A DNA stretch of 64,000 bases, taken from assembly GCF_014489495.1 (NCBI RefSeq), contig NZ_CP060780.1:1313001-1377000 (forward strand), given 5' to 3'. The first letter of the stretch is position 1; each line of letters starts with the position of its first letter. Source of the stretch: Sphingomonas daechungensis. GTDB lineage: Bacteria; Pseudomonadota; Alphaproteobacteria; Sphingomonadales; Sphingomonadaceae. The position numbers and the translations under genes were made by a program. A model generated the notes under the pieces. It saw nothing but the letters and a program-made list of their open reading frames with translations, was not told the DNA's origin and did no database searches. Below are positions 63,529 to 64,000 of this stretch, one piece after another.

Positions 63529-64000
63529 CACCAACTCCACTGCGCATTATACCGCCGCCGAAGCTCCAGCAGATAAGCCAACAACAATCCAAGGCCAAAG
63601 CTGATCAGGGCCGCAAGTTCCACTTCCAGAAGCAGGGGCAAGGCGAAGCCGGAGCCGCTATCCGCCAGTGCACTTCGCCTACGCCCGGTACGTCATTCAG
63701 GATGCGCACAAGCTCGGATCGCTGGAAGGCGTCGGCCGGGCCTGACAGGACGAGGCTTCGCTTGAGCGGCGAGCGAACGACTGCCGCCTGAACTGGAGCC
63801 ATTTCCCAATCGATGAGGACTTTGCGCGTGAACTGCTCGGTCGAGCTGGCGAAGCGCTCGCCGGTCCCGACCGGCCCGTGCCAGACCCACGCGATGATCA
63901 AGACGGCTGCGGTGGCAATGAGCACCGTCAGTGAGCGCTTTCGCTTGTAGGCTTCGCGACCAACGGCTTTGTCCTTGCGGAAGCCGATGCGTCCGGCGAC
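63528..64000 (-). CDS. membrane protein, partial at window edge (frame-interrupted)
   Basis: The open frame continues beyond 64000, so the N-terminus is not seen. Visible are GFRKDKAVGREAYKRKR, one transmembrane helix (LTVLIATAAVLIIAWVW), a periplasmic part with a BON-like strand pattern (SLVLSGPADAFQRSELVRILNDVPGVGEVHW) and, after a -1 slip near 63661, a second helix (LAALISFGLGLLLAYLLEL) and the basic end RRRYNAQWSW. I do not recognise the family. It is co-transcribed with the helix-hairpin-helix gene. Confidence 0.6.

Overview
The window is a high-GC, gene-dense alphaproteobacterial chromosome segment, most probably from the Sphingomonadaceae. That assignment rests on gene content and order: glnD next to mutS, thrS-infC, carD, sucC followed by etfBA, a BolA/J-domain pair, cobS-cobT, infA-maf-RNase E/G-like-yacG, and several large TonB-dependent receptors and S9 peptidases. 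It is an inference. No rRNA, phage, insertion sequence, integrase or CRISPR array is visible.

Many conserved genes are split into two to seven adjacent reading frames. By my reading there are about 55 interruptions. All but one are single missing bases, usually next to a G or C run, and they hit genes expected to be intact (mutS, thrS, glnD, etfA, infA-cluster genes). The tRNA-Phe also lacks one C. I therefore treat them as base-calling deletions in an uncorrected assembly and annotate each gene over its full reconstructed span, noting where the frame slips.

Layout. 1-5.8 kb: mutS, a small pentapeptide-like protein, glnD. 5.8-9 kb: a TonB receptor (minus). 9-11.9 kb: zinc-ribbon protein, infC, thrS (minus). 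12-16.4 kb: a DUF898/M48-protease pair, a 19-residue peptide, two GIN-domain envelope proteins, carD. 16.6-20.8 kb: dinB, sucC, etfB, etfA. 20.8-27.1 kb: an acetylpolyamine amidohydrolase coupled to nhaA, a J-domain protein and bolA (divergent), a large autotransporter. 27.4-33 kb: pirin, alpha/beta hydrolase, nusB, thiL, hppA. 33-40.1 kb: two S9 peptidases around a quinone reductase, infA, maf, an RNase E/G-like protein, yacG, tRNA-Phe. 40.5-49 kb: a second TonB receptor followed by TPR-sulfotransferase, TPR-aspartyl hydroxylase, TPR-2OG oxygenase and a small secreted protein. 49-55 kb: periplasmic msrA and a minus-strand run of GST, glyoxalase-fold, DUF1428 and DHFR-like genes, divergent from an HxlR regulator. 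55-58 kb: cobS and cobT. 58-64 kb: a PepSY membrane protein, rpmB, tadA, a CBS/CNNM transporter-like protein, a GH5 glycosidase, a helix-hairpin-helix membrane protein and a gene cut by the window edge.

The most interesting signals are two. First, the TonB receptor plus sulfotransferase plus two 2-oxoglutarate oxygenase genes (40.5-48.7 kb) look like an uptake and modification cassette. Second, the two unrelated TonB receptors share a nearly identical Cys-flanked polyproline C-terminal tail whose DNA differences are almost all silent. Smaller points are a probable AUA start for infC, an exact 22-bp element upstream of both dinB and cobT, and candidate operators ahead of the first TonB receptor and the PepSY gene.
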